Source: Streptomyces sp. H27-H1 (GTDB lineage: Bacteria; Actinomycetota; Actinomycetes; Streptomycetales; Streptomycetaceae). From it: DNA of 64,000 nt. The position numbers and the translations under genes are program-made. The notes under the pieces were generated by a model. The model ran no database searches and was not told the DNA's origin. It saw only the letters and a program-made list of their open reading frames with translations. Positions 9,482-17,648 of the stretch are shown in pieces; within the stretch, counting starts at the first letter, position 1, and each line of letters begins with the position of its first letter. The DNA lies in assembly GCF_026627445.1 (NCBI RefSeq), contig NZ_JAPNLJ010000005.1, positions 186,001-250,000 of the forward strand, in the 5' to 3' direction.

Positions 9482-10498
9482 TCAGCGGCGCTCGCCCGCG
9501 CCGGGGAGCAGCGGTGGGGCCGTCTTGGCCGGGGCCAGGTCCAGCGAGCGCGACGGGGAGCCCGGCGCGTCGCCGCTCGGTCCTCCGCCGGTGGCCACGT
9601 CGAGCACCACCTGGCAGTAGCGCGGGACCCGCAGCAGTCCCTTGGCCAGGCGTACGAGCTTCTCCCGGCGTTCCTCGTCGAGCCGCCCCGCCCGGTAGTC
9701 CCGGCACAGCTGCACCGCGCCGGTGCGGCCCTCGCGGTCCCCGTCGGAGGTTCCGGCCGTCTCCCCGTCGGAGCCGCCCTGGAGGGAACGGTCCCTGCCG
9801 TCCCTGCCTCCGGTGGTGCCGCTCACGGAGGGTTCCGTGCCGGCGCCGCCGCTGGGCCCGTCGCCGGGGCCGGTCGTCGTACGTCCGTCCGCACCGGGGG
9901 TGTTGCCCGGGCTCGGGCTGCCGCTCGACCCCTTGCCGCCGGGCGGCACGGTGGTGCGAGGCGACGAGAAGGGCTTCGCGTACGCGTCGTCCTGGAGCGC
10001 CTCGGAGGAGGATCCGGCCGTCACCGAGACGGCCGGCACCTGGCCGGCGGAGTCCCGGGTGTCCTGGTCCAGCAGTCCGGCGCCCGCGGCGGCCGCCAGG
10101 CCGCCCACGGCGACGCCGGCCACCGCGGCCGCGAGGGCGAAGCGGACCGGCCGGGCCCGCCGGGAGCGGGACGCGCCCGTGCCGGGCGGCGGGACGAGCT
10201 CGACCACGGTGTCCCGGGACCCGAACAACTCGGCGTCCGAAGCCTGCGCCTGGAGTTCCCCCTGGAGTACGGAGCCGCGCGCCGCGCGGAACGCGGCCAC
10301 GGCGGCGGCCTCTCCGCGCAGTTCCCCGGGCAGAGCGCCGGGGTCCGCGGGCGGCGGCTCGGCCAGTACGTCGAGGGCGGCGCGCAGCCGCTCGGCCCGG
10401 ACTCCGGCGAGGTGCCCGGCGTCAGGTGCGGCCGGTTCTCCGCGCAGCATCCTGTCCGCCGCGGCTCTGTTCAGCCACCTGTCGCGCTCGTCGGCCAT
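9482..10498 (-). CDS. Membrane protein coupled to ECF sigma factor, putative anti-sigma
   Basis: A 338-residue protein with one transmembrane segment (FALAAAVAGVAVGGLAAAAGAGLL, about residues 120-143). The N-terminal cytosolic region of about 115 residues is Ala/Arg/Glu-rich and largely helical (DERDRWLNRAAADRML). A long Gly/Ser/Thr/Pro-rich extracytoplasmic region follows, ending in a compact part (QLCRDYRAGRLDEERREKLVRLAKGLLRVPRYCQVVLDVATGG) with two cysteines. Its ATG shares its A with the sigma-factor stop (TGATG), and a GAAGGA box lies just before it, so the two are translationally coupled. This position and topology suggest an anti-sigma factor, but no zinc-binding HxxxCxxC motif is visible. 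A different sigma-linked membrane function is possible. Confidence 0.85.
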   Translation of the reverse strand: MADERDRWLNRAAADRMLRGEPAAPDAGHLAGVRAERLRAALDVLAEPPPADPGALPGELRGEAAAVAAFRAARGSVLQGELQAQASDAELFGSRDTVVELVPPPGTGASRSRRARPVRFALAAAVAGVAVGGLAAAAGAGLLDQDTRDSAGQVPAVSVTAGSSSEALQDDAYAKPFSSPRTTVPPGGKGSSGSPSPGNTPGADGRTTTGPGDGPSGGAGTEPSVSGTTGGRDGRDRSLQGGSDGETAGTSDGDREGRTGAVQLCRDYRAGRLDEERREKLVRLAKGLLRVPRYCQVVLDVATGGGPSGDAPGSPSRSLDLAPAKTAPPLLPGAGERR

Positions 10499-11271
10499 CA
10501 CATGTCCTTCTGCGTCCGCCAACGTGAATGCGTCACACCGGTTTGTTCTACGAGGCCTCCGCCCCTGGCTCGCTGCGCCGGTACGGCGTCCAGGTCCCGC
10601 CCGCCCCCGGCGCCCCGTGCGCGACTCCCGTCATTATCGCCCAGGCCGCGCACCCGACCGGAGCCGATACCGGCATCGGGGTCGGAGCCGGGCTCGAAGC
10701 CGTCGTCCGCGTCGAGCAGCTCGGCCAGTTTCTTCAGGCCCCGGTGCGCGGCGGTGCGTACCGCGCCGGGGCGCTTGCCCAGGGTCTCGGCCGCGCTCTT
10801 GGCGTCCAGGCCGACGACCACCCTCAGGACGACGGCCTCGGCCTGGTCCTGCGGGAGCTGGGCTATGAGTTCCATCGTGCGGGAGGTGGAGAGGGACTCG
10901 ATGGCCTCGCCGGCGGTGTCGGACTCGGCGGCGTGGCCCGTCAGCTCGGTCTCGTCCCCGCCGACGGCGGGCCGACGCCCGCGCATGCGGATGTGGTCGA
11001 GGGCGCGGTTGCGTGCGATGCGGGCGGCCCAGCCGCGGAAGCGGTCGGCGTCGCCGGTGAAGGAGTCGAGGTCGCGGGCGATCTGCAGCCAGGCTTCGGA
11101 AGTGACGTCCTCCGCCTCGCCGTCCCCGACGAGCGTGCGGACGTACCCGAGCAGGCGCGGGTGCACGGAGCGGTACACAGAACGGAACGCGAGCTCGTCG
11201 CCGTCTTGTGCCGCGAGCACCGCGGTGGTCAGCTCCGCGTCGTCCCCCAGCAAAATCCCCAACCCGTTCAC
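10498..11271 (-). CDS. ECF-type RNA polymerase sigma factor
   Basis: A 257-residue extracytoplasmic-function sigma factor. Region 2 is at residues about 20-90 (FRSVYRSVHPRLLGYVRTLVG, EDVTSEAWLQIARDL, FRGWAARIARNRALDHIRMRGR). Region 4 is at about 125-180 (QDQAEAVVLRVVVGLDAKSAAETLGKRPGAVRTAAHRGLKKLAELL). A 65-residue Gly/Asp/Arg-rich tail then runs into the downstream gene, longer than in ordinary ECF factors. The GTG at 11271 is chosen because the residues that follow lead directly into region 2; an upstream TTG at 11292 is less likely. A perfect palindrome GTTGTACAAC lies 60 bp upstream (11331-11340). It is the first gene of an operon with the coupled membrane protein. Confidence 0.93.
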   Translation of the reverse strand: MNGLGILLGDDAELTTAVLAAQDGDELAFRSVYRSVHPRLLGYVRTLVGDGEAEDVTSEAWLQIARDLDSFTGDADRFRGWAARIARNRALDHIRMRGRRPAVGGDETELTGHAAESDTAGEAIESLSTSRTMELIAQLPQDQAEAVVLRVVVGLDAKSAAETLGKRPGAVRTAAHRGLKKLAELLDADDGFEPGSDPDAGIGSGRVRGLGDNDGSRARGAGGGRDLDAVPAQRARGGGLVEQTGVTHSRWRTQKDM

Positions 11272-11639
11272 AGTCCCGTGTGTGTGGCGCAAATCAGCAC
11301 GTTACGGCTTTCAAGCACCTTCGTCCACGAGTTGTACAACGAGCAACCATCCCTGCGCGGAGCGAGGTGTGACACAAAACGCACCGACGACGCTGACAGG
11401 GGTGCGGGCTTGTCGCACGAGTCCGCGACGGATGGCGGCCGGGGCCTCTCCTGTGGGGGGTGGCGGCCTCGGTCGCCCTCCCCTTCTCCAGCCCCCTCCG
11501 GGGCCATCATCCCCCGGCCTTCCGTGAGTGCTCCCGGCGGCCCGGCACCAGGTCCCACGCGCACCCCCGTCATCCTTTCGGCTCACTTCCGGGTGAAATC
11601 CCGGAATGAATACGACACACCCGGCCCCTCGTCGATAGC
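11272..11639. other. 368-bp divergent intergenic region, no gene
   Basis: This separates the ECF sigma operon from the OHCU-decarboxylase-like gene. The sigma-proximal part is relatively AT-rich and holds the palindrome GTTGTACAAC (11331-11340). The rest is C-rich low-complexity sequence, and I see no credible coding frame in it. Confidence 0.6.
11331..11340. promoter_or_regulatory. Palindrome GTTGTACAAC upstream of ECF sigma gene
   Basis: A perfect 10-bp palindrome 60 bp upstream of the sigma GTG start, extended to CGAG...CGAG flanks. It could be an operator or part of a promoter. There is no direct evidence of what binds it. Confidence 0.3.
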
Positions 11640-12245
11640 GTGGCGGGACACCCGCGCCACGCCACGAGGAGCCCCCCGCTGTCCAGCCACCTTCCGGCAC
11701 AGGCCCGCGGAGGCTCCGACCCATTCCACGGCTCAGGGCTCGCGCGGTTCAACACCCTGTCCCCCGAATCCGCCCACTCCGCCCTGTTGCACTGCTGCGG
11801 CAGCCGGCGCTGGGCCCACCGGGTGGCCGCGCACCGCCCGTACCCCGACTTCGGCGCGCTACTCGCCGCTGCGGACGAAGCCTCGTACGACCTCTCTCAA
11901 GCAGACCTCTCCGAGGCCCTGGCCTGCGAGTTCCCGCCGGAGCTGGAGCGCGGGGCCTCGTACGCCGCGCTCCTCGCGCTCGACGCGGCCCACGCGGAGT
12001 ACGAGCGGACCTATCGCCACGCCTTCGTGATCTGCCTCGACGGGCACCCTCCGGAGGAGCAGGCGGACCAGCTGCTGGCCGCGATCCGGCGGCGGATGGA
12101 GCTCGACGTGGACGAGGAGCGGGCGATCTCCGCGGACGAGCTCCGCCGCGTCGCGCAGGCCCGGCTGTCCGACCTGACACATTGGCTGACCTCGGCAGAT
12201 GGGGTATCTGCTGCCGAATTCGGGCTATTCGCCCCTGTGGGATAG
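11640..12245 (+). CDS. OHCU decarboxylase-like protein (UraD/PucL family)
   Basis: Up to 201 residues resembling 2-oxo-4-hydroxy-4-carboxy-5-ureidoimidazoline decarboxylase, which completes the conversion of urate to S-allantoin. Helical family segments are recognisable: ARFNTLSPESAHSALLHCCGSRRWAHRVAAHRPYPDFGALLAAAD, then YRHAFVICLDG, and a C-terminal ELRRVAQARLSDL helix. No urate oxidase or transthyretin-like hydrolase gene is nearby, so this may be a paralogue with another role. The interval is drawn from the first conventional in-frame start (GTG 11640), which has no ribosome binding site. A GAGGAG box at 11666-11671 sits 7 nt before an in-frame CTG at 11679, which may be the real start. 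The sdh operon follows. Confidence 0.82.
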   Translation: MAGHPRHATRSPPLSSHLPAQARGGSDPFHGSGLARFNTLSPESAHSALLHCCGSRRWAHRVAAHRPYPDFGALLAAADEASYDLSQADLSEALACEFPPELERGASYAALLALDAAHAEYERTYRHAFVICLDGHPPEEQADQLLAAIRRRMELDVDEERAISADELRRVAQARLSDLTHWLTSADGVSAAEFGLFAPVG

Positions 12246-12397
12246 TCCGTCCGTGCCTGTTTGATCACACCGGCGGCCCCCGCGCAAGGGAACCGACAAA
12301 GCGTCGCTACGATGTCCGGGGCCGGAGGACCGTACCCGGCCGGGCCCGACCGACAAAGAAGCCGGCTGGCCCCCGCCCCGCTTCCGGAGGGTTTTCC

Positions 12398-12778
12398 GTG
12401 CCGGCTGGAACGCTGTACCGCGGCCGGGAAGGTATGTGGTCCTGGGTGGCTCATCGAGTCACCGGCGTCCTCATCTTCTTCTTCCTGTTCGTACACGTCC
12501 TCGACACCGCTCTCGTCCGCGTCTCTCCCGAGGCGTACGACGATGTCGTGGCTACCTACAAGACCCCGATCGTCGCGCTGCTGGAATACGGCCTCGTCGC
12601 CGCAATCCTCTTCCACGCGCTCAACGGTCTCCGTGTCATCGCCGTGGACTTCTGGTCCAAGGGACCGCGCTACCAGAAGCAGATGCTCTGGACCGTGGTG
12701 GGCATCTGGGTCGTGCTGATGGTCGGGGCCCTTTACCCCGTCCTCGGACACGCCTACCTCGAACTGTTCGGGAAGTGA
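12398..12778 (+). CDS. sdhC: Succinate dehydrogenase cytochrome b556 subunit
   Basis: A 126-residue membrane anchor subunit of respiratory complex II. Three transmembrane helices are visible (TGVLIFFFLFVHVLDTAL, ALLEYGLVAAILFHALNGLRV, LWTVVGIWVVLMVGALYPVL). The family signature W-x-x-HR-x-TG is present as WSWVAHRVTGV. His residues in the first two helices (VHVLD and FHALNG) are the likely haem b ligands. The GTG at 12398 is preceded by GGAGG 7 nt upstream. It is the first gene of sdhCDAB, with 5 bp to sdhD, and anchors SdhAB at the inner face of the membrane for electron transfer to menaquinone. Confidence 0.95.
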   Translation: MPAGTLYRGREGMWSWVAHRVTGVLIFFFLFVHVLDTALVRVSPEAYDDVVATYKTPIVALLEYGLVAAILFHALNGLRVIAVDFWSKGPRYQKQMLWTVVGIWVVLMVGALYPVLGHAYLELFGK

Positions 12779-12783
12779 CACGC

Positions 12784-13275
12784 ATGTCTTCTGACACTTC
12801 TCCCGCCAACCTCACCAAGGGCATCGGCGACGTGGAGGCAGTCTCCCTCTACGACGCCGACAACCCGGCGCCGTACATCGAGGCCCCGCGCAAGCGCACC
12901 AGCAGGACCCCGCGCTCGACGCGCGGCAACTTCGAGATGGTCGCGTGGCTCTTCATGCGCCTCTCGGGCATCGTGCTGGTCGTCCTGGTCCTCGGTCACC
13001 TGCTGATCCAGCTCGTCCTGGACGGCGGTGTGTCCAAGATCGGCTTCGCCTTCGTGGCGGGCCGCTGGGCGTCCCCGTTCTGGCAGGGCTGGGACCTGCT
13101 GATGCTGTGGCTCGCGATGCTCCACGGCGCGAACGGTCTGCGTACCGTCATCAACGACTACGCGGAGCGCGCCAACACGCGGCTGTGGCTCAAGGGCCTG
13201 CTCTACACCGCCACCGTGTTCACCATTCTTCTGGGCACGCTGGTGATCTTCACCTTCGACCCGAACATCCGCTAG
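12784..13275 (+). CDS. sdhD: Succinate dehydrogenase hydrophobic anchor subunit
   Basis: A 163-residue second membrane anchor of complex II. A soluble N-terminus of about 55 residues is followed by three transmembrane helices: WLFMRLSGIVLVVLVLGHLLIQ, WDLLMLWLAMLHGANGLRTVI and GLLYTATVFTILLGTLVIF. The helix I R-LSGI-x-L pattern and the HGANGLR segment of helix II match SdhD; a His in each is a probable haem or quinone-site ligand. The ATG at 12784 comes right after the sdhC stop. The N-terminal extension (DVEAVSLYDADNPAPYIEAPRKRTSR) is typical of actinobacterial proteins. It is co-transcribed with sdhC, sdhA and sdhB. Confidence 0.94.
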   Translation: MSSDTSPANLTKGIGDVEAVSLYDADNPAPYIEAPRKRTSRTPRSTRGNFEMVAWLFMRLSGIVLVVLVLGHLLIQLVLDGGVSKIGFAFVAGRWASPFWQGWDLLMLWLAMLHGANGLRTVINDYAERANTRLWLKGLLYTATVFTILLGTLVIFTFDPNIR

Positions 13276-13298
13276 GCAACGGGGCTGAGGCGAAACCA

Positions 13299-15053
13299 AT
13301 GAAGATCCACAAGTACGACACCGTCATCGTCGGGGCGGGCGGCGCAGGCATGCGCGCCGCCATCGAATCGACGAAGCGCAGCCGCACCGCGGTGCTGACC
13401 AAGCTCTACCCCACCCGCTCCCACACGGGCGCCGCGCAGGGCGGCATGGCCGCCGCGCTCGCCAACGTGGAGGACGACAACTGGGAGTGGCACACCTTCG
13501 ACACGGTCAAGGGCGGTGACTACCTGGTCGACCAGGACGCCGCCGAGATCCTGGCGAAGGAGGCCATCGACGCGGTCCTCGACCTGGAGAAGATGGGCCT
13601 GCCGTTCAACCGCACTCCGGACGGCACCATCGACCAGCGCCGCTTCGGCGGGCACTCCCGCAACCACGGCGAGGCGCCGGTCCGCCGGTCCTGCTACGCC
13701 GCGGACCGCACCGGCCACATGATCCTCCAGACGCTGTACCAGAACTGCGTCAAGGAGGGCGTGGAGTTCTTCAACGAGTTCTACGTCCTGGACCAGCTCC
13801 TGGTCGAGGAGGACGGCGTACAGAAGTCGGCCGGCGTGGTCGCGTACGAGCTCGCCACCGGCGAGATCCACGTGTTCCAGGCGAAGTCCGTCATCTACGC
13901 CTCCGGCGGCACCGGCAAGTTCTTCAAGGTGACCTCCAACGCGCACACCCTCACGGGTGACGGCCAGGCGGCCTGCTACCGCCGCGGCCTGCCGCTCGAG
14001 GACATGGAGTTCTTCCAGTTCCACCCGACGGGCATCTGGCGCATGGGCATCCTGCTGACGGAGGGCGCCCGCGGTGAGGGCGGCATCCTGCGCAACAAGG
14101 ACGGCGAGCGCTTCATGGAGAAGTACGCGCCGGTCATGAAGGACCTCGCGTCCCGTGACGTCGTCTCGCGCTCCATCTACACCGAGATCCGTGAGGGCCG
14201 CGGCTGCGGTCCGGCCGGTGACCACGTGTACCTGGACCTGACGCACCTGCCGCCGGAGCAGCTCGACGCGAAGCTCCCGGACATCACCGAGTTCGCGCGT
14301 ACGTACCTGGGCATCGAGCCGTACACGGACCCGATCCCGATCCAGCCCACCGCGCACTACGCCATGGGCGGCATCCCGACCAACGTCGAGGGTGAGGTCC
14401 TGCGCGACAACACCACCGTCGTCCCGGGCCTGTACGCGGCCGGCGAGGTCGCGTGCGTCTCGGTGCACGGCGCGAACCGCCTGGGCACCAACTCGCTGCT
14501 GGACATCAACGTCTTCGGCAAGCGCTCGGGCATCGCGGCGGCCGCGTACGCCCACTCGCACGACTACGTCGAGCTGCCGGAGAACCCGGCGCAGCAGGTC
14601 GTCGACCAGGTCGAGCACCTGCGCGCCTCCACGGGCAACGAGCGGGTCGCGGACCTGCGCCTGGAGCTCCAGGAGACGATGGACGCCTGCGTGATGGTGT
14701 TCCGCACCGAGCAGACGATCAAGACCGCGGTCGAGAAGATCGCGGAGCTGCGCGCGCGGTACAAGAACGTGTCCGTCCAGGACAAGGGCAAGCGCTTCAA
14801 CACGGACCTGCTGGAAGCCATCGAGCTGGGCAACCTGCTCGACCTGGCCGAGGTCATGGCCGTGTCCGCGCTCGCGCGCAAGGAATCCCGCGGCGGTCAC
14901 TACCGCGAGGACTACCCGAACCGCGACGACGTCAACTTCATGCGCCACACCATGGCGTACCGCGAGGTCGACGACAACGGTCAGGACTCGATCCGGCTGG
15001 ACTACAAGCCCGTCGTCGTCACCCGCTACCAGCCGATGGAGCGTAAGTACTGA
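13299..15053 (+). CDS. sdhA: Succinate dehydrogenase flavoprotein subunit
   Basis: A 584-residue catalytic FAD subunit that oxidises succinate to fumarate in the TCA cycle. The N-terminal VIVGAGGAGMRAA is the dinucleotide fold. RSHTGAAQGGMAAAL contains the His that binds FAD covalently. The capping-domain substrate motifs HPTGIW, EGARGEGG and PTAHYAMGGIP are present, and the C-terminal region is helical. The length is usual for the family. The ATG at 13299 lies 23 bp after sdhD. It overlaps sdhB by one base (TGATG), indicating coupled translation of the two soluble subunits. Confidence 0.97.
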   Translation: MKIHKYDTVIVGAGGAGMRAAIESTKRSRTAVLTKLYPTRSHTGAAQGGMAAALANVEDDNWEWHTFDTVKGGDYLVDQDAAEILAKEAIDAVLDLEKMGLPFNRTPDGTIDQRRFGGHSRNHGEAPVRRSCYAADRTGHMILQTLYQNCVKEGVEFFNEFYVLDQLLVEEDGVQKSAGVVAYELATGEIHVFQAKSVIYASGGTGKFFKVTSNAHTLTGDGQAACYRRGLPLEDMEFFQFHPTGIWRMGILLTEGARGEGGILRNKDGERFMEKYAPVMKDLASRDVVSRSIYTEIREGRGCGPAGDHVYLDLTHLPPEQLDAKLPDITEFARTYLGIEPYTDPIPIQPTAHYAMGGIPTNVEGEVLRDNTTVVPGLYAAGEVACVSVHGANRLGTNSLLDINVFGKRSGIAAAAYAHSHDYVELPENPAQQVVDQVEHLRASTGNERVADLRLELQETMDACVMVFRTEQTIKTAVEKIAELRARYKNVSVQDKGKRFNTDLLEAIELGNLLDLAEVMAVSALARKESRGGHYREDYPNRDDVNFMRHTMAYREVDDNGQDSIRLDYKPVVVTRYQPMERKY

Positions 15054-15820
15054 TGGCCACCCCGACCCTGTCCAAGACGGACGAGATGGAGGCGGCCGCC
15101 GCCGCCTCACCCTTCATCACGGTCACGTTCCGGATCCGCCGCTTCAACCCCGAGATCTCGGACGAGGCGCAGTGGCAGGACTTCCAGATCGAGATCGACC
15201 CGAAGGAGCGCGTGCTCGACGGTCTCCACAAGATCAAGTGGGACCTCGACGGCACGCTGACCTTCCGCCGGTCGTGCGCGCACGGCATCTGCGGCTCCGA
15301 CGCGATGCGGATCAACGGCAAGAACAGGCTCGCCTGCAAGACGCTGATCAAGGACATCAACCCGGAGAAGCCGATCACGGTCGAGGCCATCAAGGGACTG
15401 ACGGTGATGAAGGACCTCATCGTCGACATGGAGCCCTTCTTCCAGGCGTACCGGGACGTCATGCCGTTCCTGGTCACCAAGGGCAACGAGCCGACGCGCG
15501 AGCGCCTGCAGTCCGCCGAGGACCGCGAGCGCTTCGACGACACCACCAAGTGCATCCTGTGCGCCGCGTGCACGTCCTCGTGCCCGGTGTTCTGGAACGA
15601 CGGCCAGTACTTCGGCCCGGCGGCGATCGTCAACGCGCACCGCTTCATCTTCGACTCGCGTGACGAGGCGGGCGAGCAGCGGCTCGAGATCCTGAACGAC
15701 AAGGACGGCGTGTGGCGTTGCCGCACGACCTTCAACTGCACCGACGCGTGCCCGCGCGGCATCGAGGTCACCAAGGCGATCCAGGAAGTCAAGCGGGCGC
15801 TCATCACCCGCCGCTTCTGA
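15053..15820 (+). CDS. sdhB: Succinate dehydrogenase iron-sulfur subunit
   Basis: A 255-residue electron-transfer subunit of complex II. Three cluster motifs are intact: a [2Fe-2S] ferredoxin-type set (RSCAHGICGSDAM, then RLAC), a [4Fe-4S] set (CILCAACTSSCPVFW) and a [3Fe-4S] set (CRTTFNCTDACPRGIEV). The N-terminus has a short extension before TVTFRIRRFNPE. Translation starts inside the sdhA stop (TGATG). It is the last gene of sdhCDAB, and a very strong hairpin follows at 15927-15970. The neighbouring operon structure and complete motifs make the assignment secure. Confidence 0.97.
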   Translation: MATPTLSKTDEMEAAAAASPFITVTFRIRRFNPEISDEAQWQDFQIEIDPKERVLDGLHKIKWDLDGTLTFRRSCAHGICGSDAMRINGKNRLACKTLIKDINPEKPITVEAIKGLTVMKDLIVDMEPFFQAYRDVMPFLVTKGNEPTRERLQSAEDRERFDDTTKCILCAACTSSCPVFWNDGQYFGPAAIVNAHRFIFDSRDEAGEQRLEILNDKDGVWRCRTTFNCTDACPRGIEVTKAIQEVKRALITRRF

Positions 15821-15926
15821 CCTTTTCGACGCGCCTCTCGCAGCGCTCGGCCCTAGCGGGCCTCCCGCGCTTCGAGGCGCTGCGCCGGACTCCGTCCGGC
15901 GGTAACGGCTGAGTCCGTCTGCCGTA

Positions 15927-15970
15927 CGAGGGCCCCGCGCCCGGTGTTCGCACCGGGCGCGGGGCCCTCG
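15927..15970 (+). terminator. sdhCDAB operon terminator
   Basis: A perfect 20-bp stem (15927-15946 with 15951-15970) closed by a TTCG tetraloop, about 105 bp after sdhB. The extreme stability and the position before the next same-strand gene mark it as the operon terminator, possibly also an mRNA 3' stabiliser. Confidence 0.85.
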
Positions 15971-16068
15971 GCACATCGGCTCCGCGGATCGGGCCGGTGT
16001 CCCCGGATCGGGCGGGTGACCCCCGTTCGGCCTACTCGCCCGCCGACGGCTGTGGAATTATCGGGCGC

Positions 16069-16680
16069 ATGAGCGAGCAGCAACCCAATCCGTACAAGAG
16101 CGGTTCCGGCCCGGGCGGCCAAGGGGACCACAACGCCACTCCGGGCCAGCCGAGTTACGGCTACCCGGCGCAGCCCGGCTACGGCTACCCGGCCGCGGGC
16201 CCGCCGCAGCCCGGCTACGGCTACCCGGCGCCGGACCAGTCCGGCTACGGCTACCCGCAGCCGCCGGCCTACCAGCCGACCATCGGCGGGCCCGGCATGC
16301 CGGCCCCGATGCCCGCGGCGCCGCCCGGGGGGTACCCGGCCGCCGGGCTCTCCCTCGGCGACATCACCATCGCCGGGGACCAGATCATCACCCCGTCGGG
16401 CAACATGCCGCTCAGGGGCGCGATCTGGAACGCCTCGGACTTCTCCCGGACCGAGGAGAAGATCCCGGCGCACGCGATCGTGCTGGCGGTCATCTTCTTC
16501 CTGTTCTGCCTGCTGGGCCTGTTCTTCCTCCTGATGAAGGAGCGCCGTACGACGGGCTACATCCAGATCACGGTCAACAGCGGCGGCCGACACCACTCCA
16601 CGATGGTCCAGGCCGTCGACCCGGGCACGTACATGTGGGTCATGGGCCAGATCAACCAGGCACGCGCGCTGAGCATGTAG
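16069..16680 (+). CDS. Membrane protein with N-terminal GYGYP repeats
   Basis: A 203-residue protein of unknown function. Residues 1-105 are disordered and rich in Gly/Tyr/Pro, with four GYGYP units (PGYGYPA type). A short hydrophilic domain follows (LGDITIAGDQIITPSGNMPLRGAIW), then one strong transmembrane helix (AIVLAVIFFLFCLLGLFFLLM) and a C-terminal domain of about 50 residues (RRTTGYIQITVNSGGRHHSTMVQAVDPGTYMWVMGQINQARAL). The ATG at 16069 is chosen because the repeat region follows it directly. The helix/KERR boundary suggests that the C-terminus is cytosolic. A second protein with GYGYP repeats lies at 40642-41289 but has a different membrane domain. No role can be assigned. Confidence 0.85.
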   Translation: MSEQQPNPYKSGSGPGGQGDHNATPGQPSYGYPAQPGYGYPAAGPPQPGYGYPAPDQSGYGYPQPPAYQPTIGGPGMPAPMPAAPPGGYPAAGLSLGDITIAGDQIITPSGNMPLRGAIWNASDFSRTEEKIPAHAIVLAVIFFLFCLLGLFFLLMKERRTTGYIQITVNSGGRHHSTMVQAVDPGTYMWVMGQINQARALSM

Positions 16681-16738
16681 CACGGTCCGCGGCGGAACCC
16701 GGTGGCGCGACCGCGGCCCGGTCGCGCAAGATCACCGG

Positions 16739-17497
16739 ATGATCCTTTCTCATGATGTGGACGGCCCCGCGGGCGCGCCGGCCGTCGTACTGCTCCATTC
16801 CTCCGTATGCGACCGGCGGATGTGGGAGCCGCAGTGGGAGGCGCTGGCCGCCGCCGGATTGCGGGTGGTGCGGCCGGACTTCCGGACCTGCGGGGACTCT
16901 CCCGCCTCCGAGGTCCCGTACAGCGACCACGAGGACGTACGGGAGCTGCTGGACCACCTCGGGATCCGGCGGGCCGCCCTCGTCGGCTCCTCCTACGGCG
17001 GCAAGGTGGCCCTGACGCTCGCCGCGCTGCACCCGGACCGGGTGAGCGCGCTGGCCCTGCTGTGCCCCGTACGGCCCGGTCACCGGCCGGGACCGGCGCA
17101 GTTGGCGTTCGGGGCCGCCGAGGACGCGCTGCTCGATGCGGGGGACCTGGTGGGGGCGGCCGAGCTCAACGCCCGCCAGTGGCTCGGCCCGGAGGCCTCC
17201 CCCGAGGCGGGGCGCCTCGTACGGGACATGCAACTGGGCAACTTCCGGTCGGAGCCGGCCGCCACCGGTGACCACGAGCTCCCCGAGCCCGCGGTCGACC
17301 TGTCGGCCCTCACCGTGCCCGTCCTCGCCGTCAGCGGCGCGCACGACATCCCCGAGTTCCGCCGCATCCCGGCCGACCTCGCCGCCCTCATCCCCGGCAC
17401 GGTCCACGTCGACCTCCCCTGGGCGGGCCATTTCCCCTCCCTGGAACGCCCCGCGGAGACCACCCGGATGCTGCTGGAGTTCCTCCCCCGCGCCTGA
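16739..17497 (+). CDS. Alpha/beta-fold hydrolase
   Basis: A 252-residue alpha/beta hydrolase. The oxyanion region VVLLHSSVCDRRMW follows strand 3, the nucleophile elbow is GSSYGG (about residue 83), an acid lies in AVSGAHDIPEF, and the catalytic His is in WAGHFPSLERP near the C-terminus. These features place it with small-molecule esterases and lactonases such as 3-oxoadipate enol-lactonase-like proteins, but the substrate is not known. The ATG at 16739 gives a normal N-terminus. It stands alone, 58 bp after the GYGYP membrane protein and before the TetR-controlled operon. Confidence 0.92.
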   Translation: MILSHDVDGPAGAPAVVLLHSSVCDRRMWEPQWEALAAAGLRVVRPDFRTCGDSPASEVPYSDHEDVRELLDHLGIRRAALVGSSYGGKVALTLAALHPDRVSALALLCPVRPGHRPGPAQLAFGAAEDALLDAGDLVGAAELNARQWLGPEASPEAGRLVRDMQLGNFRSEPAATGDHELPEPAVDLSALTVPVLAVSGAHDIPEFRRIPADLAALIPGTVHVDLPWAGHFPSLERPAETTRMLLEFLPRA

Positions 17498-17576
17498 CCG
17501 GGCCGGGTGGCCGCGCCGCCCCGGACCCGCGCGGTGCCTCGCGCGGGCGTCGGGGAAGGCGGCCCCGCGCATTCGC

Positions 17577-17605
17577 TTGAACCTGTTCAAAAATGGGTCT
17601 AGAGT
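17577..17605 (+). promoter_or_regulatory. Promoter of TetR operon with operator 1
   Basis: TTGAAC (17577-17582), a 17-nt spacer and TAGAGT (17600-17605) form a good -35/-10 pair. The perfect palindrome TTGAACCTGTTCAA (17577-17590) covers the -35 box, so a bound repressor would block RNA polymerase. Confidence 0.7.
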
Positions 17606-17620
17606 CGGCGCTGTCAGCAG

Positions 17621-17634
17621 TTGAACACGTTCAA
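17621..17634 (+). promoter_or_regulatory. Operator 2, palindrome TTGAACACGTTCAA
   Basis: A second perfect TTGAAC-N2-GTTCAA palindrome, 44 bp (about four helical turns) downstream of operator 1 and just before the ribosome binding site of the gene at 17649. It shares both half-sites with operator 1. The likely ligand is the TetR protein encoded two genes downstream. Confidence 0.7.
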
Positions 17635-17648
17635 GGGGGCTGGGGACC

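Noticed and set aside
17577..17634. The TTGAAC/GTTCAA palindromes as LexA boxes
   Set aside because: The spacing between GAAC and GTTC is 2 nt, not 4, and a TetR gene is in the operon.
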